Below are positions 1 through 8,977 of a DNA stretch of 64,000 nucleotides, piece by piece. The DNA is taken from the NCBI GenBank assembly GCA_018821435.1, contig JAHJME010000029.1:1-64000 (forward strand). The letters are read 5' to 3'. The position numbers were made by a program, and so were the translations under genes. The notes beneath the pieces are model-generated. The model searched no databases. It saw only the letters and a list, made by a program, of their open reading frames with translations, and was not told the origin of the DNA. Origin of the DNA: Alphaproteobacteria bacterium. GTDB taxonomy: Bacteria > Pseudomonadota > Alphaproteobacteria > Caulobacterales > Caulobacteraceae. How positions within the stretch are numbered: position 1 is the stretch's first letter; each line of letters opens with the position of its first letter.

Positions 1-354
1 AAGGCGATCCCGGATCGCGGACCTCTGCCGGCGGACCTCGCGAAGGGCCGGCGCTTTGAGGGTCCGGTGGTCTACGTGGGCGATGGCGACAGCCTGTGCG
101 TCGGCTTGGGCCGGACGCCGGATCGCTGGGTCGAGGTCCGGATGGCGGACTTCTACGCGCCGGAACTTTCCGAGCCTCAGGGCCCAGCTGGCAAAGCGAT
201 CCTCCAGCGGCTCACCAAGGGTCGGCGGGTCAGCTGCGTGGCGAACCATCGTAGCTACGATCGCATCGTTGCCACCTGCCGGCTGAGCGGACAGCTGCTC
301 TCAGAGCGCCTTCGCCAGGCCGGCGCCCCGGAAGGCGGCCGAGGCCGCCCTTGA
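1..354 (+). CDS. Nuclease-like protein, 5' end outside window
   Basis: The reading frame is open from the first base and ends at TGA 352-354, so the N-terminus is missing. The visible part (VVYVGDGDSLCVGLG, then WVEVRMADFYAPEL, then a Cys/Arg-rich end) resembles the thermonuclease (SNase) fold: a DGDS turn, an 'R..d..APE' strand, and a later 'CVANHRSYDRIVATCRL' segment like the conserved 'DRyGR.va.' strand. The usual catalytic Arg and Glu cannot all be placed, so activity is doubtful. It lies about 80 bases upstream of a serine recombinase on the same strand, which fits a mobile-element setting. The family call is by motif only. Confidence 0.5.
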   Translation, partial: KAIPDRGPLPADLAKGRRFEGPVVYVGDGDSLCVGLGRTPDRWVEVRMADFYAPELSEPQGPAGKAILQRLTKGRRVSCVANHRSYDRIVATCRLSGQLLSERLRQAGAPEGGRGRP

Positions 355-436
355 GCGCCCCGCGGCGCAGGCGACGCTGCGCGAGGACCCGCGGCTATCA
401 GCTGGCAGTTACCCGTTGGGGTGGCCGGAGGATCCG

Positions 437-1870
437 ATGCCCAGTGCTGCGCAGTACATCCGGATGTCCACGGAGCATCAACGATACTCGATCGAGGCGC
501 AGGAGGCCGCCAATGCCGCCTATGCCACGGCCCACGGGCTCAACTTGGTGCGCACCTACATGGATTGCGGGGTCAGTGGTCTCCGCCTCGATGGACGTCA
601 CGGCCTGAAATCCCTTCTCGCCGACATCATGGCGGGGGACCCCGGCTACACCGTGGTCTTGGTCTACGACGTCAGTCGGTGGGGGCGGTTCCAAGACCCC
701 GATGAAGCGGGGCACTACGAGTTCCTCTGCCGCCAGGCTGGTGTTCGGATCGACTACACGACCGAGCCCTTCGACAACGACGAGAGCCTGACGGGGACGC
801 TCGTCAAGCACCTCAAACGCGCCATGGCTGCGGAATATAGCCGCGAGCTCTCGCACAAGGTCGCCCACGCCAAGCGCGGGCTGGCGCGGAAGGGTTTCTG
901 GGTGAACGGCGCGTGCTCATACGGATACCGACGCCGAATGATCCATCCCGACGGACGCCTGGGCCAGGTCCTCCAGAAAGGGCAGCGCAAGGGGCTGAAG
1001 GAGTGCCGCATCGTCCTCGTGGAAGGCCCGGCGGAAGAGGTCTCCGTCGTTCGGAGGATCTTCCGCGAGTATCTCGTCCACGGACTTAGTGTGAAGGCGA
1101 TCGCAAGGGGATTGAACGCCGAGGACATCGCGAACCCTCAGGGAGCGCGGTGGACCAAATCCCACGTCATGCGCCTGCTGGAAAACGAGATCTACAGCGG
1201 TGTCATCGTTGTCGGCCGTTACGCCACGCACTTGCGGGTCACGCGCCGCCAGCCGCCGGAGGCGGAAGTGCGACTGGAGGGCGCCTGTCCAGCCCTGATT
1301 AGCCGCGCCATGTTCGAGCTCACTCAGGCCAATCTGCGAACCCGGCCGCAGCAACCCCCAGAGCATGTGCTGCTCGATCAGTTGAGACGTCTCTGGAAGC
1401 TCCGCGGAAAGCTCAGCCAGCACATCGTCAACGATGATCCGGACACCTACTGCGCGTCGGTCTTCCAGCAGCGATTCGGCGGACTGATGGAGGCCTACGC
1501 GCGCATCGGCTATCAGCCCTCCTATCATCAGCGCGCGGCTTATTCGGCCCGCATGCGCCAGGTCGCACCGTCTTACGTGCCGCCGCCCGTCCAGTTTACG
1601 GAGGACGAGATGCTTCAGGGCGCGCGAGACCTCTGGTTCTTCCATGGCCGGCTCTCGTCCCAGCTCATCGACATGGCGCCACATCTCCCGTCCGCCTGGA
1701 CCTACGGGGCTCGCTTCGGAGGCATGCGCGGCCTCTACGAGCGGATCGGATATGAACCCAGCGTGAGTCAGAAGCGCCGGCTCTCCGCGCGGCCACGGAA
1801 GAAACCCGCCCACATGCTGTCCGCACCAGGCGCTCTGCACGCCTCGGATCTATGGACCAGCGCCCTCTGA
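437..1870 (+). CDS. Large serine recombinase with tandem C-terminal repeats
   Basis: A site-specific recombinase of 477 residues. Residues 4-145 form the resolvase catalytic domain: YIRMSTEHQ carries the likely nucleophile Ser11, and VYDVSRWGR (76-84) is the conserved helix. Residues 155-265 are a Recombinase (pfam07508-like) domain with the LLENEIYSGV motif. Residues 311-364 and 391-444 are two copies of a module with the pattern 'LRxLWxxxGKLSxxLI...Y..RFGGLxxxYxRIGY'. This resembles the HNH/homing-endonuclease-associated repeat rather than the usual zinc-ribbon and coiled-coil tail. The ATG at 437 has GGAGG five bases upstream and is preferred over TTG 416. It probably moved, or helped move, part of the island. 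Confidence 0.85.
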   Translation: MPSAAQYIRMSTEHQRYSIEAQEAANAAYATAHGLNLVRTYMDCGVSGLRLDGRHGLKSLLADIMAGDPGYTVVLVYDVSRWGRFQDPDEAGHYEFLCRQAGVRIDYTTEPFDNDESLTGTLVKHLKRAMAAEYSRELSHKVAHAKRGLARKGFWVNGACSYGYRRRMIHPDGRLGQVLQKGQRKGLKECRIVLVEGPAEEVSVVRRIFREYLVHGLSVKAIARGLNAEDIANPQGARWTKSHVMRLLENEIYSGVIVVGRYATHLRVTRRQPPEAEVRLEGACPALISRAMFELTQANLRTRPQQPPEHVLLDQLRRLWKLRGKLSQHIVNDDPDTYCASVFQQRFGGLMEAYARIGYQPSYHQRAAYSARMRQVAPSYVPPPVQFTEDEMLQGARDLWFFHGRLSSQLIDMAPHLPSAWTYGARFGGMRGLYERIGYEPSVSQKRRLSARPRKKPAHMLSAPGALHASDLWTSAL

Positions 1871-2112
1871 GGTCCGGCACAGCGCCGGCGCAGCAGACAT
1901 CGGCTCCGAGCCGGATACCGGACGTTCGCAGTTGCCGCGTTCCAACGGTCGAGCTCCATGGTTCGCAACTCGAGAGCTGGGACCGCCGCTTTGCTTGTTG
2001 ACCCCAAGCCAACTCCCGTTTCACGGGAGGCGCTCGCCGATGACGTGTTTCCGCTCAAACAGCGCCTCAGACCGTGTCAAGCTGCGGCCCTAAGTCTGGG
2101 GAGTGAGAGTTC
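1871..2112. other. Intergenic gap without a gene
   Basis: I see no credible coding frame between the recombinase and the PEP-CTERM gene. The stretch holds a degenerate copy of the 'GGACrTTCG' type word (near 1920) that recurs in other island gaps. The ribosome binding site of the next gene, a GGGGAGTGAGAG tract, starts near 2098. Confidence 0.5.
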
Positions 2113-2790
2113 TTGAAACGCCTATTCTGCGCGCTGGCCGTTGGTCTGGCGGTCAGTTCGCCGGCTCATGCCACAACCATTATCGGGTCGGCCACCGGCC
2201 TGCTCGCAAGCGGCTCCACAGATGTCAACGGCGACTTCGGTGCGCCCGGCAGTCTCGCCGGCAAAGCGTTTACGTTCGAGTTCAGCTACGACACCGCGCT
2301 GCTGACCCGAACCGATACGGGCCCAGGGCTAATCCGTGGCGTGGGCGGTGACCAATATTCTCAAGCCGACTTCTTTACGAAGGCCCAGATCACCATCAAC
2401 GGGATCACGAAGGCCATTGGGTTCGACGGCTACCAGGGCATAGAAGTCCACAGCGACAGTTCCTATCAGCTAGTGCTCTATGAATCGCCAGCGCTTGCGA
2501 CCCTCGACCGGGCGCTAATCTTCCTCTCGGACGCCGACCTATCCCTCAACCTGTCAACGCCCACAAATAGCCTGGGCGGGCGCTGCTCCGGCGCCTTTCG
2601 TCTGTGGGGTTCGACGGCATCCTCGTCGGAAGGGACCTGGAGCACCTGCAGCTTCCACGCCGCTGCCTACGTTGCGCCGAATGAACCTCCGGCGGGCGTA
2701 CCGGAACCGGCGACCTGGACTTTATTGATCGGGGGCTTCGGAGGAGCCGGCGCGGCGCTACGCCTGCGCCGGAAACCTACGGTCGCCTGA
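2113..2790 (+). CDS. PEP-CTERM sorting domain protein
   Basis: An exported protein of 225 residues. Residues 1-20 (MKRLFCALAVGLAVSSPAHA) are a clean signal peptide. The C-terminus has VPEPATWTLLIGGFGGAG, a hydrophobic stretch, then LRLRRK, which is the PEPxxWA-type exosortase signal. The middle is a beta-rich, Thr/Ser-rich domain with two Cys around residues 157-178 and no family I recognise. The start is TTG with a GGGGAGTGAG tract just upstream; no ATG lies nearby in frame. No exosortase gene is in the window, so processing depends on one elsewhere. Related signals appear at 29.7 and 30.7 kb, but the body of this protein differs. Confidence 0.85.
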   Translation: MKRLFCALAVGLAVSSPAHATTIIGSATGLLASGSTDVNGDFGAPGSLAGKAFTFEFSYDTALLTRTDTGPGLIRGVGGDQYSQADFFTKAQITINGITKAIGFDGYQGIEVHSDSSYQLVLYESPALATLDRALIFLSDADLSLNLSTPTNSLGGRCSGAFRLWGSTASSSEGTWSTCSFHAAAYVAPNEPPAGVPEPATWTLLIGGFGGAGAALRLRRKPTVA

Positions 2791-2855
2791 CGTCAGTTTC
2801 GCGCCAGTTGCGGACATTGGCACAGGGTCGGAGAGCGGACATTCGGTCCGAAGAG

Positions 2856-2884
2856 GCGCCCGGGGTCCAGGAAACCCCGGGCGC
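2856..2884. terminator. Hairpin between convergent genes
   Basis: A perfect 11-base stem (GCGCCCGGGGT against ACCCCGGGCGC) with a 7-base loop lies between the PEP-CTERM gene and the convergent SnoaL-like gene. There is no clear T-run, so it may slow both transcripts rather than act as a canonical terminator. Confidence 0.5.
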
Positions 2885-2934
2885 AGATCGCGACGACGGG
2901 AGGTGATCGCCGCGTAGTCAGAGCGAGGCTGAAC

Positions 2935-3402
2935 TCAGATCTGAAAGTGAGGGGCCGCGTCCGGGCGTGCGCGAACAGCATCGTCGTGCTGGAAAACAAG
3001 GCTGAGAACGCGGTCTTGCGGTGCACCGGCACGCAGCAGCGCGCCCGCGCCCTCCACCCATTCACGGTAGCGTTCGATCAGCCCGTCGGAGCGCAGGACG
3101 AACTGGGATGCGCCCTCCATCACCATCCGGCTGTTCCGTTCAGGCGCCTTGAGATTGTAGCTGAAGAGCCAGTTCGTGTAACCGACGCGTCCTCCGAACA
3201 CAGGCTCCAACATCTCCCAGCGGTAGTTCTCGGTCTCCTTGAACCAGTGGTCTCGGAAGAGCCGCTCGATGTCGGCGGGTCCACGGAACACTCCGTAGAC
3301 ACCGTCGTGATACTCGCCGTTCGGCGCGAAGAGCGCGGCGACGCCGCCGGCATCGCCGGCTTCGATCGCGCCGGTGAAGGCGGCAAGGATTCGTTGAAAC
3401 AT
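2935..3402 (-). CDS. SnoaL/NTF2-like domain protein
   Basis: A 155-residue protein of the NTF2-like superfamily (SnoaL-like). The pattern is 'FTGAIEAGDAGGVAALFAPNGEYHDGV' type: a helix, a 'lFap.g.y.d' strand, 'FRGPADIERLFRDHW', and later beta strands. Such folds serve as small cyclases, isomerases, hydratases or binding proteins. The start chosen is ATG 3402, with GGGAGGG upstream on the minus strand; the frame stays open to 3447 but that would run into the aldolase gene. It is the last gene of the LacI-regulated operon, 41 bases after the class II aldolase-like gene, so it may act on the same intermediate. The substrate is unknown. Confidence 0.75.
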   Translation of the reverse strand: MFQRILAAFTGAIEAGDAGGVAALFAPNGEYHDGVYGVFRGPADIERLFRDHWFKETENYRWEMLEPVFGGRVGYTNWLFSYNLKAPERNSRMVMEGASQFVLRSDGLIERYREWVEGAGALLRAGAPQDRVLSLVFQHDDAVRARPDAAPHFQI

Positions 3403-3443
3403 CGTAGGATTTCCCTCCCCGGCCCGATCCGCCGACGGCCCAA

Positions 3444-4202
3444 TCATGCTCGGTAGTTCGGATCAATCGCGTCCAGCATGCGCATCAGGGACGGCCAGTC
3501 GCGGGTTCCGTCGTATGATACGCCGTGGTTGGCCCAGTAGCCGACCTGGGCCTCGCGCGCATACTCGGCCGATGGCGCGATGATTTCCTGGCCAGTCTGC
3601 ATCATCTCGATCTGCACCGCGCACGCTTGGTCCAGATAGTAGGCCAGCCGGAAGGCTTGCAGGACAGTACGACCACCGACAAGCGCGCCGTGATTGCGCA
3701 TCAGCATGACTTGATTGTCGCGGAATCCCTCGACGATCGCGTTGTTGCACTCCTCGCCCCAGACGTCCTCGTTGAATTGGTCGTACGAGATCTTGCCGTG
3801 GAGCATCACGCCGCCCTGAGAGACAGGCAGAAGTTCGCAGTCCAATGATGAGAAGACGATGGTTGCCTTGGAGTGGAAGTGCATCACGCAGTTGAGGTCT
3901 GGCCGCGCCCTGAAGATGTGAGCGGGCGTCACCAGGGAGGCCAGTTCGGGCTCGTCGAGCGCCCCCTGGCGGAACGCGCCGTCGACGCGCACCTTGTGCA
4001 GTCGCGACGCTCGGACCTCCGCCGGTCGTTCACCGTGGCTATAGACTAGCATGTGGTCAGGATCGTCCGTCGGCCGCGAAACGACGTACCCATCGGTCAG
4101 GTCGCTCCAGCGAAAATACTCTACCAAGCGGTAGAGCGCCGCCGTTTCGATGCGCGTTCGCCGTTCTTCGGCGCTGTGTGAGTGCGTCATGGTCTCAGAC
4201 AT
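3444..4202 (-). CDS. Class II aldolase/adducin family protein
   Basis: A 252-residue class II aldolase/adducin domain protein. MHFHSKATI gives the His-x-His metal pair and RNHGALVGG gives the third His of the family's zinc or iron site. Related enzymes cleave or decarboxylate small hydroxy-acid and sugar phosphates, and several non-phosphate members occur in aromatic degradation clusters, which is the context here. The gene lies 42 bases after the MDR reductase gene and 41 before the SnoaL-like gene. ATG 4202 is used; an in-frame ATG at 4190 is also possible. The exact reaction cannot be read from the sequence. Confidence 0.85.
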   Translation of the reverse strand: MSETMTHSHSAEERRTRIETAALYRLVEYFRWSDLTDGYVVSRPTDDPDHMLVYSHGERPAEVRASRLHKVRVDGAFRQGALDEPELASLVTPAHIFRARPDLNCVMHFHSKATIVFSSLDCELLPVSQGGVMLHGKISYDQFNEDVWGEECNNAIVEGFRDNQVMLMRNHGALVGGRTVLQAFRLAYYLDQACAVQIEMMQTGQEIIAPSAEYAREAQVGYWANHGVSYDGTRDWPSLMRMLDAIDPNYRA

Positions 4203-4244
4203 GGATCTCTCCGCTTGATCTCTTGGGCGTCTCGACGGCTGCCA

Positions 4245-5246
4245 TCACGCGATCTTCACCAGCATTTTCCCGAGGTTTTCACCTCGAAACAGGCCGATGA
4301 ACGCGTCAGGCGCGCTTTCCAGGCCGTGCCGGATCGTCTCCTTCCACTGCAGTCGGCCCTCGGTTCGCCACCCCATCAAGGCTCGGTAGAACTCGGGGGC
4401 CAGATCGGCATGGTCATTGACGATGAAGCCCTCCAGCCGAAGGCTCTTGGTGATGATGCCGGCGAGGTTGGAGGGTCCTGGTGTGGGCGCCGTGGCGTTG
4501 TACATCGAGATCATCCCGCACATGGCGAACCGCGCGCGGGGTCGGGCGGCGGCGATTGCGGCCTGCAGGTGGTCGCCCCCGACGTTGTCGAAATAGACGT
4601 CGATCCCCTCGGGCACGGCCGCGAGCACGGCCGCGGTCAAGTCCGGCGCGGCCTTGTAGTCGATGGCGACGTCGACGCCCAAGTCCTGGAGGAACCTCAC
4701 CTTCTCCGGACCACCGGCCGAGGCGACGACCTTGTGCCCGCGCAGCTTGGCGATCTGGCAGACCATCGAGCCTACGGCCCCCGCGGCGCCGGACACGAAC
4801 ACCACGTCGCCGGGCTTAAGGGCGGCCACCCGCAACAAGCCGGCATAGGCCGTTAGGCCCGGCATTCCCGCCACGCTCAGGAACGCTTCCGGCGGGAGAT
4901 CGGGCGCGATCAGCTTTTCGAGCCCTGAGGCCGGCGCGTTGAAGACTTCCCGCCAGCCGAGATTGGACTTCACTAGATCACCCACGTGCAGCGTGGGATC
5001 GTTGGAGGCGATGACCTCGCCTACCGCACCGCCGTCGAGCGGGTGGCCGATCTGAAAAGGGGGCGTGTAGCTCTTCACGTCATTCATGCGGCCCCGCATG
5101 TACGGGTCGACGGTCATCCAGAGGTTCCGCACCTGCGCCTGTCCCGGACCAGGCTGGGCGACCACGACGTCGACCAGTTCGAAATTCTCAGGGACGGGCA
5201 ACCCTTGGGGGCGGCTCCTAAGGTGGATCTCACGAGACTGAGTCAT
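4245..5246 (-). CDS. NADP-dependent MDR oxidoreductase (PTGR/CurA type)
   Basis: A 333-residue zinc-independent medium-chain dehydrogenase/reductase of the leukotriene B4 12-hydroxydehydrogenase (prostaglandin reductase, CurA) group. The features are SRPQGLPVPENFEL near the N-terminus, VDPYMRGRMND, the nucleotide-binding GAAGAVGSMVCQIAK, and YFDNVGGDHLQAAI. The family reduces the double bond of enones or enals with NADPH. It lies 54 bases downstream of the MFS gene in the island operon and fits a step that saturates an unsaturated ketone intermediate. No zinc-binding Cys cluster is present, which supports this subgroup. Confidence 0.9.
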   Translation of the reverse strand: MTQSREIHLRSRPQGLPVPENFELVDVVVAQPGPGQAQVRNLWMTVDPYMRGRMNDVKSYTPPFQIGHPLDGGAVGEVIASNDPTLHVGDLVKSNLGWREVFNAPASGLEKLIAPDLPPEAFLSVAGMPGLTAYAGLLRVAALKPGDVVFVSGAAGAVGSMVCQIAKLRGHKVVASAGGPEKVRFLQDLGVDVAIDYKAAPDLTAAVLAAVPEGIDVYFDNVGGDHLQAAIAAARPRARFAMCGMISMYNATAPTPGPSNLAGIITKSLRLEGFIVNDHADLAPEFYRALMGWRTEGRLQWKETIRHGLESAPDAFIGLFRGENLGKMLVKIA

Positions 5247-5300
5247 GGATGCGGGCTCTCGGACTTTGAAGGTTGGTGCAGGAGGTGAGCGATCTGAAGA

Positions 5301-6569
5301 CTAAGCCGGGGCCGCCGCGACGGCGTCGCGTCGGCTGGCGAGCCACAGCAGCGGGATGGCGAGTAGCGAGAGTGTCGTCATGGTGAGGGAGACGGTCGTG
5401 TAGGGCTGCGGCGCGCGCGCCCGCGTGAGGACGTCGATAGAGACGCCGCACAGGTAAGCGCCGAGCCCGATCCCAAACACGTTCATGGCGAAGATGCTGA
5501 AGGCGAGCGTCGTGGAGCGGACCTGCGGCGCCGACAACTCCTGGATCGTGGAGAAGATCGGCGCGTACATGGCGCCCAGTTGAAAGGCAGAAGCGAACAC
5601 ACCAAGCCAGAAGAACGGGCTGTCGGGCGCAACTACCCGCAACGCGACGACGAACGGCGCGAGCACGAGCATCGTCAAGACCAGCAGGGTAAGACGGCTC
5701 TGACCGGTGCGACGTCGCCAATGGTCGCTCACGACGCCGCCGTAGAGGTTCCCCGCGAGGCCGGCCGCGACCATGATGGCGCCCGTCGTCACGGCGATGG
5801 AGCCCCTCTCGAAGCCGCGCTCGCGCACCAGCCACAGTTGGTCGAACACGCTGGAGCCGATCAGGCCGTGCAGCAGGATGCCGGCCGCGATCACCAGCAT
5901 CAGGGCGGGGGAACCCGTCAGGCCACGCCAGAACGTATCGACCACGCCTCTGACCTGCGGCCGGACGGTTGTGCGCGACGAGACGCGGACATCGCGAATG
6001 CAAAACGTGGTGATCGCCAGCAGCAGGCCGGCGGCCCCGAGCGCGAAGAAACAGGCCCGCCAGCCGATGGCCGGGCCGGCGAAGCCGGCGAGCAGGAGAC
6101 TGAGCCCTGCCCCGATCGGGACGCCCGCATAGTAGACTCCCGAAACCAGTCCCAGTCGCCGTTCGGGAAAGCGGTCCGCAAGCATCGAGAGGGCCGCCGG
6201 CGTCAGCGCCGCTTCGCCCACGCCGATCAGCGCCCTGGGCCAAAGCAAGCTCAAAAACGAGACCGCCATGCCGGACGCCGCCGTGAAAACGCTCCAGAGG
6301 CCGACGGCGCCGGCAATCAGACGTCCTCGGTGCACCATGTCAGCCACCACGCCCATCGCCAGGCCCGCCAGCGCATAAAAGAGGATGAAGGCCGGCCCGG
6401 TAAGGATCGCGAACTGCGCGTTGGAGAGCTTGAGTTCGGGCACGATGAAGTTGGCGAAGCTCGCCAGCAGTTGCCGGTCCACGAAATTCAGTGTGTTGAG
6501 GAGGGTGAGTAGGCCCAGCACCCCCACGGCCCCGGCCGCGCGCGCCGTTTCGTCCTGCTGTCCCGTCAT
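5301..6569 (-). CDS. MFS transporter
   Basis: A major facilitator superfamily carrier of 422 residues, of the spinster-like type seen beside aromatic or steroid degradation genes. There are about 12 hydrophobic segments. The N-terminal LNFVDRQLLASF helix and GVVADMVHRGRLI give the MFS loop 2-3 signature (G-x-x-aD-xxxR-R). The start is ATG 6569, which overlaps the stop of the M20 gene by four bases (ATGA), so the two are probably translationally coupled. It likely moves the substrate or a product of the operon across the inner membrane, working with the TonB receptor in the outer membrane. Confidence 0.9.
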   Translation of the reverse strand: MTGQQDETARAAGAVGVLGLLTLLNTLNFVDRQLLASFANFIVPELKLSNAQFAILTGPAFILFYALAGLAMGVVADMVHRGRLIAGAVGLWSVFTAASGMAVSFLSLLWPRALIGVGEAALTPAALSMLADRFPERRLGLVSGVYYAGVPIGAGLSLLLAGFAGPAIGWRACFFALGAAGLLLAITTFCIRDVRVSSRTTVRPQVRGVVDTFWRGLTGSPALMLVIAAGILLHGLIGSSVFDQLWLVRERGFERGSIAVTTGAIMVAAGLAGNLYGGVVSDHWRRRTGQSRLTLLVLTMLVLAPFVVALRVVAPDSPFFWLGVFASAFQLGAMYAPIFSTIQELSAPQVRSTTLAFSIFAMNVFGIGLGAYLCGVSIDVLTRARAPQPYTTVSLTMTTLSLLAIPLLWLASRRDAVAAAPA

Positions 6570-7882
6570 GACAGTGGCTCGACGCCGCACCAGTCGGCGA
6601 TGAACAGCGCCAGGACGGCGGTGACCATCCTCAGAGATTCGAGATTCACCCGCTCGTCGTAGCCGTGGATGTTCTCGCCGATGGGTCCGTACACCAACGC
6701 CGGTGTGTCGCCGTAGAGATTGAAGACCGAAGCGTCGAGATATCCGGGGTACTGCCAGTTCACCGCATCCTTGTGGGAAATCCGACGGTGGGCCTCCTTG
6801 AGATGAGCCTCGGCGAGGGTGTTGGGAGGCAGCTCATAGCCGGCGCTCGTATGGCCGAAATATTCCACCGACGCCTCGCAGCCATCGAGACCTGGGTCGG
6901 CGTCGAGAGCAGCGGCCACGAAGGTCTCGATGTCTCGTTTTGCGTCGGCGACCTCCACGCCGGGAAACAGCGAGATTCGGCAGTCAAACGTGCATCGGTC
7001 CGGCACGGACGAAGGCCAGTCGCCGCCTTCGATCCGCCCGATGTTGAGTTTCACGGCCCGGTCGAGATGGGCGAAGGGGGAGTCGGCTGGCTTGGTCGCG
7101 TTCCAGTGATCCTCAAGGCCCTTCAGAGCTTCCATCATGCGGTATGCCGCGAAGATGGCGTTGACGCCTGCCTCCGGTCGCGCTGCCAAGGCCGGGCGCC
7201 CCAGCATGCGGACGCGGAACCAGATCACGCCCATCCCGGCGTTGAACACCGAGGCATGGGTCGGCTCGGTGATGATGGCGGCGTCGGCCCGGTAGCCGCG
7301 CACGAGGCAGGCGAGCGCACCGTTGCCGGTGCACTCCTCTTCCACGACGGACTGCACAAAGACGGGCGAGGCCGGCTGCAGGCCCAGGCTGCGCAGGGCG
7401 TCGAGCGCGAAGAGGTTGGCGGCGAGCCCCGCCTTCATGTCCGCGCTACCACGTCCGTAGAGCCAACCGTCGACCACGGTCGCGCCGTATGGGTCCGTCG
7501 CCCATCGCTCGGCCATGCCAACGGGGACCACGTCGATGTGGCCGTTGAGGATCAGGGAGCGACCGGCATCGGCGCTGCGCGGCCGATGCACGCCCACGAC
7601 ATTGACCGAGTTCTCATAGCTGCTGTCGACCGGCGAGAAGCTCGGATGACTTGAGATTTCCTCCACGTCGATGGTCCATCGGTCCACCGTGTAGCCTCGA
7701 CGTTCGAGCGCGGCCGCGTAGTAGGTCTGGGCACGCTCCTCCTCACGCATTTGGGACGGCAGTCGTACGAGGTCATGGAGGAACGCCACCTGGTCCTGGA
7801 ATCCAGCCGCGACCGCCAACACAATTCGTTCCGCCAGCCCGGCGCCGACGTCCGTTACGCGCCCTTCGTTGGGTTCATTCAT
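6566..7882 (-). CDS. M20 family peptidase/deacylase (ArgE/DapE type)
   Basis: A 438-residue M20 metallohydrolase. NGHIDVVP (113-120) gives the first metal ligand His115 and catalytic Asp117, GRGSADMKAG (143-152) gives the bridging Asp148, and VVEEECTGNGA (179-189) holds the general-base Glu pair. The family hydrolyses amide bonds such as N-acyl amino acids. The frame is open well upstream, but ATG 7882 is right because the previous gene's TAA ends two bases away. In the operon it lies between a secreted-type esterase and the MFS carrier, so an amide-containing substrate is a reasonable inference. No signal peptide is visible, so it is probably cytoplasmic. Confidence 0.9.
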   Translation of the reverse strand: MNEPNEGRVTDVGAGLAERIVLAVAAGFQDQVAFLHDLVRLPSQMREEERAQTYYAAALERRGYTVDRWTIDVEEISSHPSFSPVDSSYENSVNVVGVHRPRSADAGRSLILNGHIDVVPVGMAERWATDPYGATVVDGWLYGRGSADMKAGLAANLFALDALRSLGLQPASPVFVQSVVEEECTGNGALACLVRGYRADAAIITEPTHASVFNAGMGVIWFRVRMLGRPALAARPEAGVNAIFAAYRMMEALKGLEDHWNATKPADSPFAHLDRAVKLNIGRIEGGDWPSSVPDRCTFDCRISLFPGVEVADAKRDIETFVAAALDADPGLDGCEASVEYFGHTSAGYELPPNTLAEAHLKEAHRRISHKDAVNWQYPGYLDASVFNLYGDTPALVYGPIGENIHGYDERVNLESLRMVTAVLALFIADWCGVEPLS

Positions 7883-7883
7883 G

Positions 7884-8975
7884 TTAGGCCTCACCGCGGA
7901 GTAGGAAGTCACCGATGCTGCGGATCGCCGCCTCGGCCTCGGGCAACACCGGCGCGTGGACCTGGTGCACGTGCGGCATTGCGCGCCACACTTCGAACCT
8001 AACATCGACGCCGGCCGCGGCCGCCTTTCGGGCGAAGCGGCGACTGTCATCGAGATAGCCCTCCGCTTCCCCGGCCTGGAGCAGCAGGCGCGGCAGCCCT
8101 TTGGGGTCGCCGAACAACGGAGACACGAGGGGATTCCGCGGGTCTGCCTTTGCGTAATAGAGTGCGGCTTGGCCGCCACCACCAATCCGCTCGGGGTCGG
8201 AGAGTGTTGCCCCGCCCTGCGTCATGTCCGTCCAAGGCGACATCGCGACGATGGCGTGGGGAAGCCGCGTGCCAGATTCCCTCAGCCTGTATGCTGTCGC
8301 CAGCGCTAGGCCCCCGCCGGCAGAGTCGCCCACAATGGCCAGCCGCGAAGCTGGGGCGTGGCCGTCAAAGCCTCGGACAAGCATCGTGCGGTAGGCCGCG
8401 ACCGCGTCGTCCAACGCAGCTGGAAATGGATGCTCGGGCGCTAGGCGGTAATCGATGGCCAGGACCGCAGAGCGTGACGCAGCCGACAGACGCGCGATGA
8501 AACACCGATAGCCGTCAACGTCGCCCGAGGTGTAGCCGCCGCCGTGCAGATAAAGCATCCGCCGGTCGGTGGTAGCCCCATCGGCGACAATCCACTCTCC
8601 CGTTACCCCACCCGCATCCACGGGCGCGACCCTCGTTCGGCCTTGAGGAAGGCTGGGCGCAATGGGGAACACCCGCATCGCCATGCGGACCAAGTCCATG
8701 TCGATCGGCGATCGCACGACAAAACGAGGCGGCGCTTCGGCGAGCGGTGCGGCTTCGAAGAAGCCTTGGATCATCATCGGCGCGAACCGGTCGAAGTGTC
8801 GGGTCACCTGCGCCAGCGCGTCCGACGGACCGCCCGACGTCCCCATCTGGTTTTCTTCAAACACGAGACCGCTCCTTAGGGGTTGGGACGCGCGAGCCGC
8901 CCCATAGGCCATCAGGGTCATGGGCAGCGCGCCGATGACCGTCGCCGCCGTCCTGCGCGTCCAGGATCGGGGCAT
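7884..8975 (-). CDS. Alpha/beta hydrolase, HSL-type esterase with signal peptide
   Basis: A 363-residue esterase of the hormone-sensitive-lipase (family IV) type. LHGGGYTSGD (143-152) is the HGGG oxyanion motif, GDSAGGG (216-222) carries nucleophile Ser218, and a Pro-His segment near the end (AMPHVHQ) supplies the likely His. The start ATG 8975 follows the TonB receptor stop by two bases and opens with MPRSWTRRTAATVIGALPMT, an export signal with an Arg pair. A start nearer the catalytic domain (MGTSGG) would lose this. The enzyme therefore probably acts in the periplasm on what the receptor imports. Confidence 0.85.
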   Translation of the reverse strand: MPRSWTRRTAATVIGALPMTLMAYGAARASQPLRSGLVFEENQMGTSGGPSDALAQVTRHFDRFAPMMIQGFFEAAPLAEAPPRFVVRSPIDMDLVRMAMRVFPIAPSLPQGRTRVAPVDAGGVTGEWIVADGATTDRRMLYLHGGGYTSGDVDGYRCFIARLSAASRSAVLAIDYRLAPEHPFPAALDDAVAAYRTMLVRGFDGHAPASRLAIVGDSAGGGLALATAYRLRESGTRLPHAIVAMSPWTDMTQGGATLSDPERIGGGGQAALYYAKADPRNPLVSPLFGDPKGLPRLLLQAGEAEGYLDDSRRFARKAAAAGVDVRFEVWRAMPHVHQVHAPVLPEAEAAIRSIGDFLLRGEA

Positions 8976-8977
8976 CT

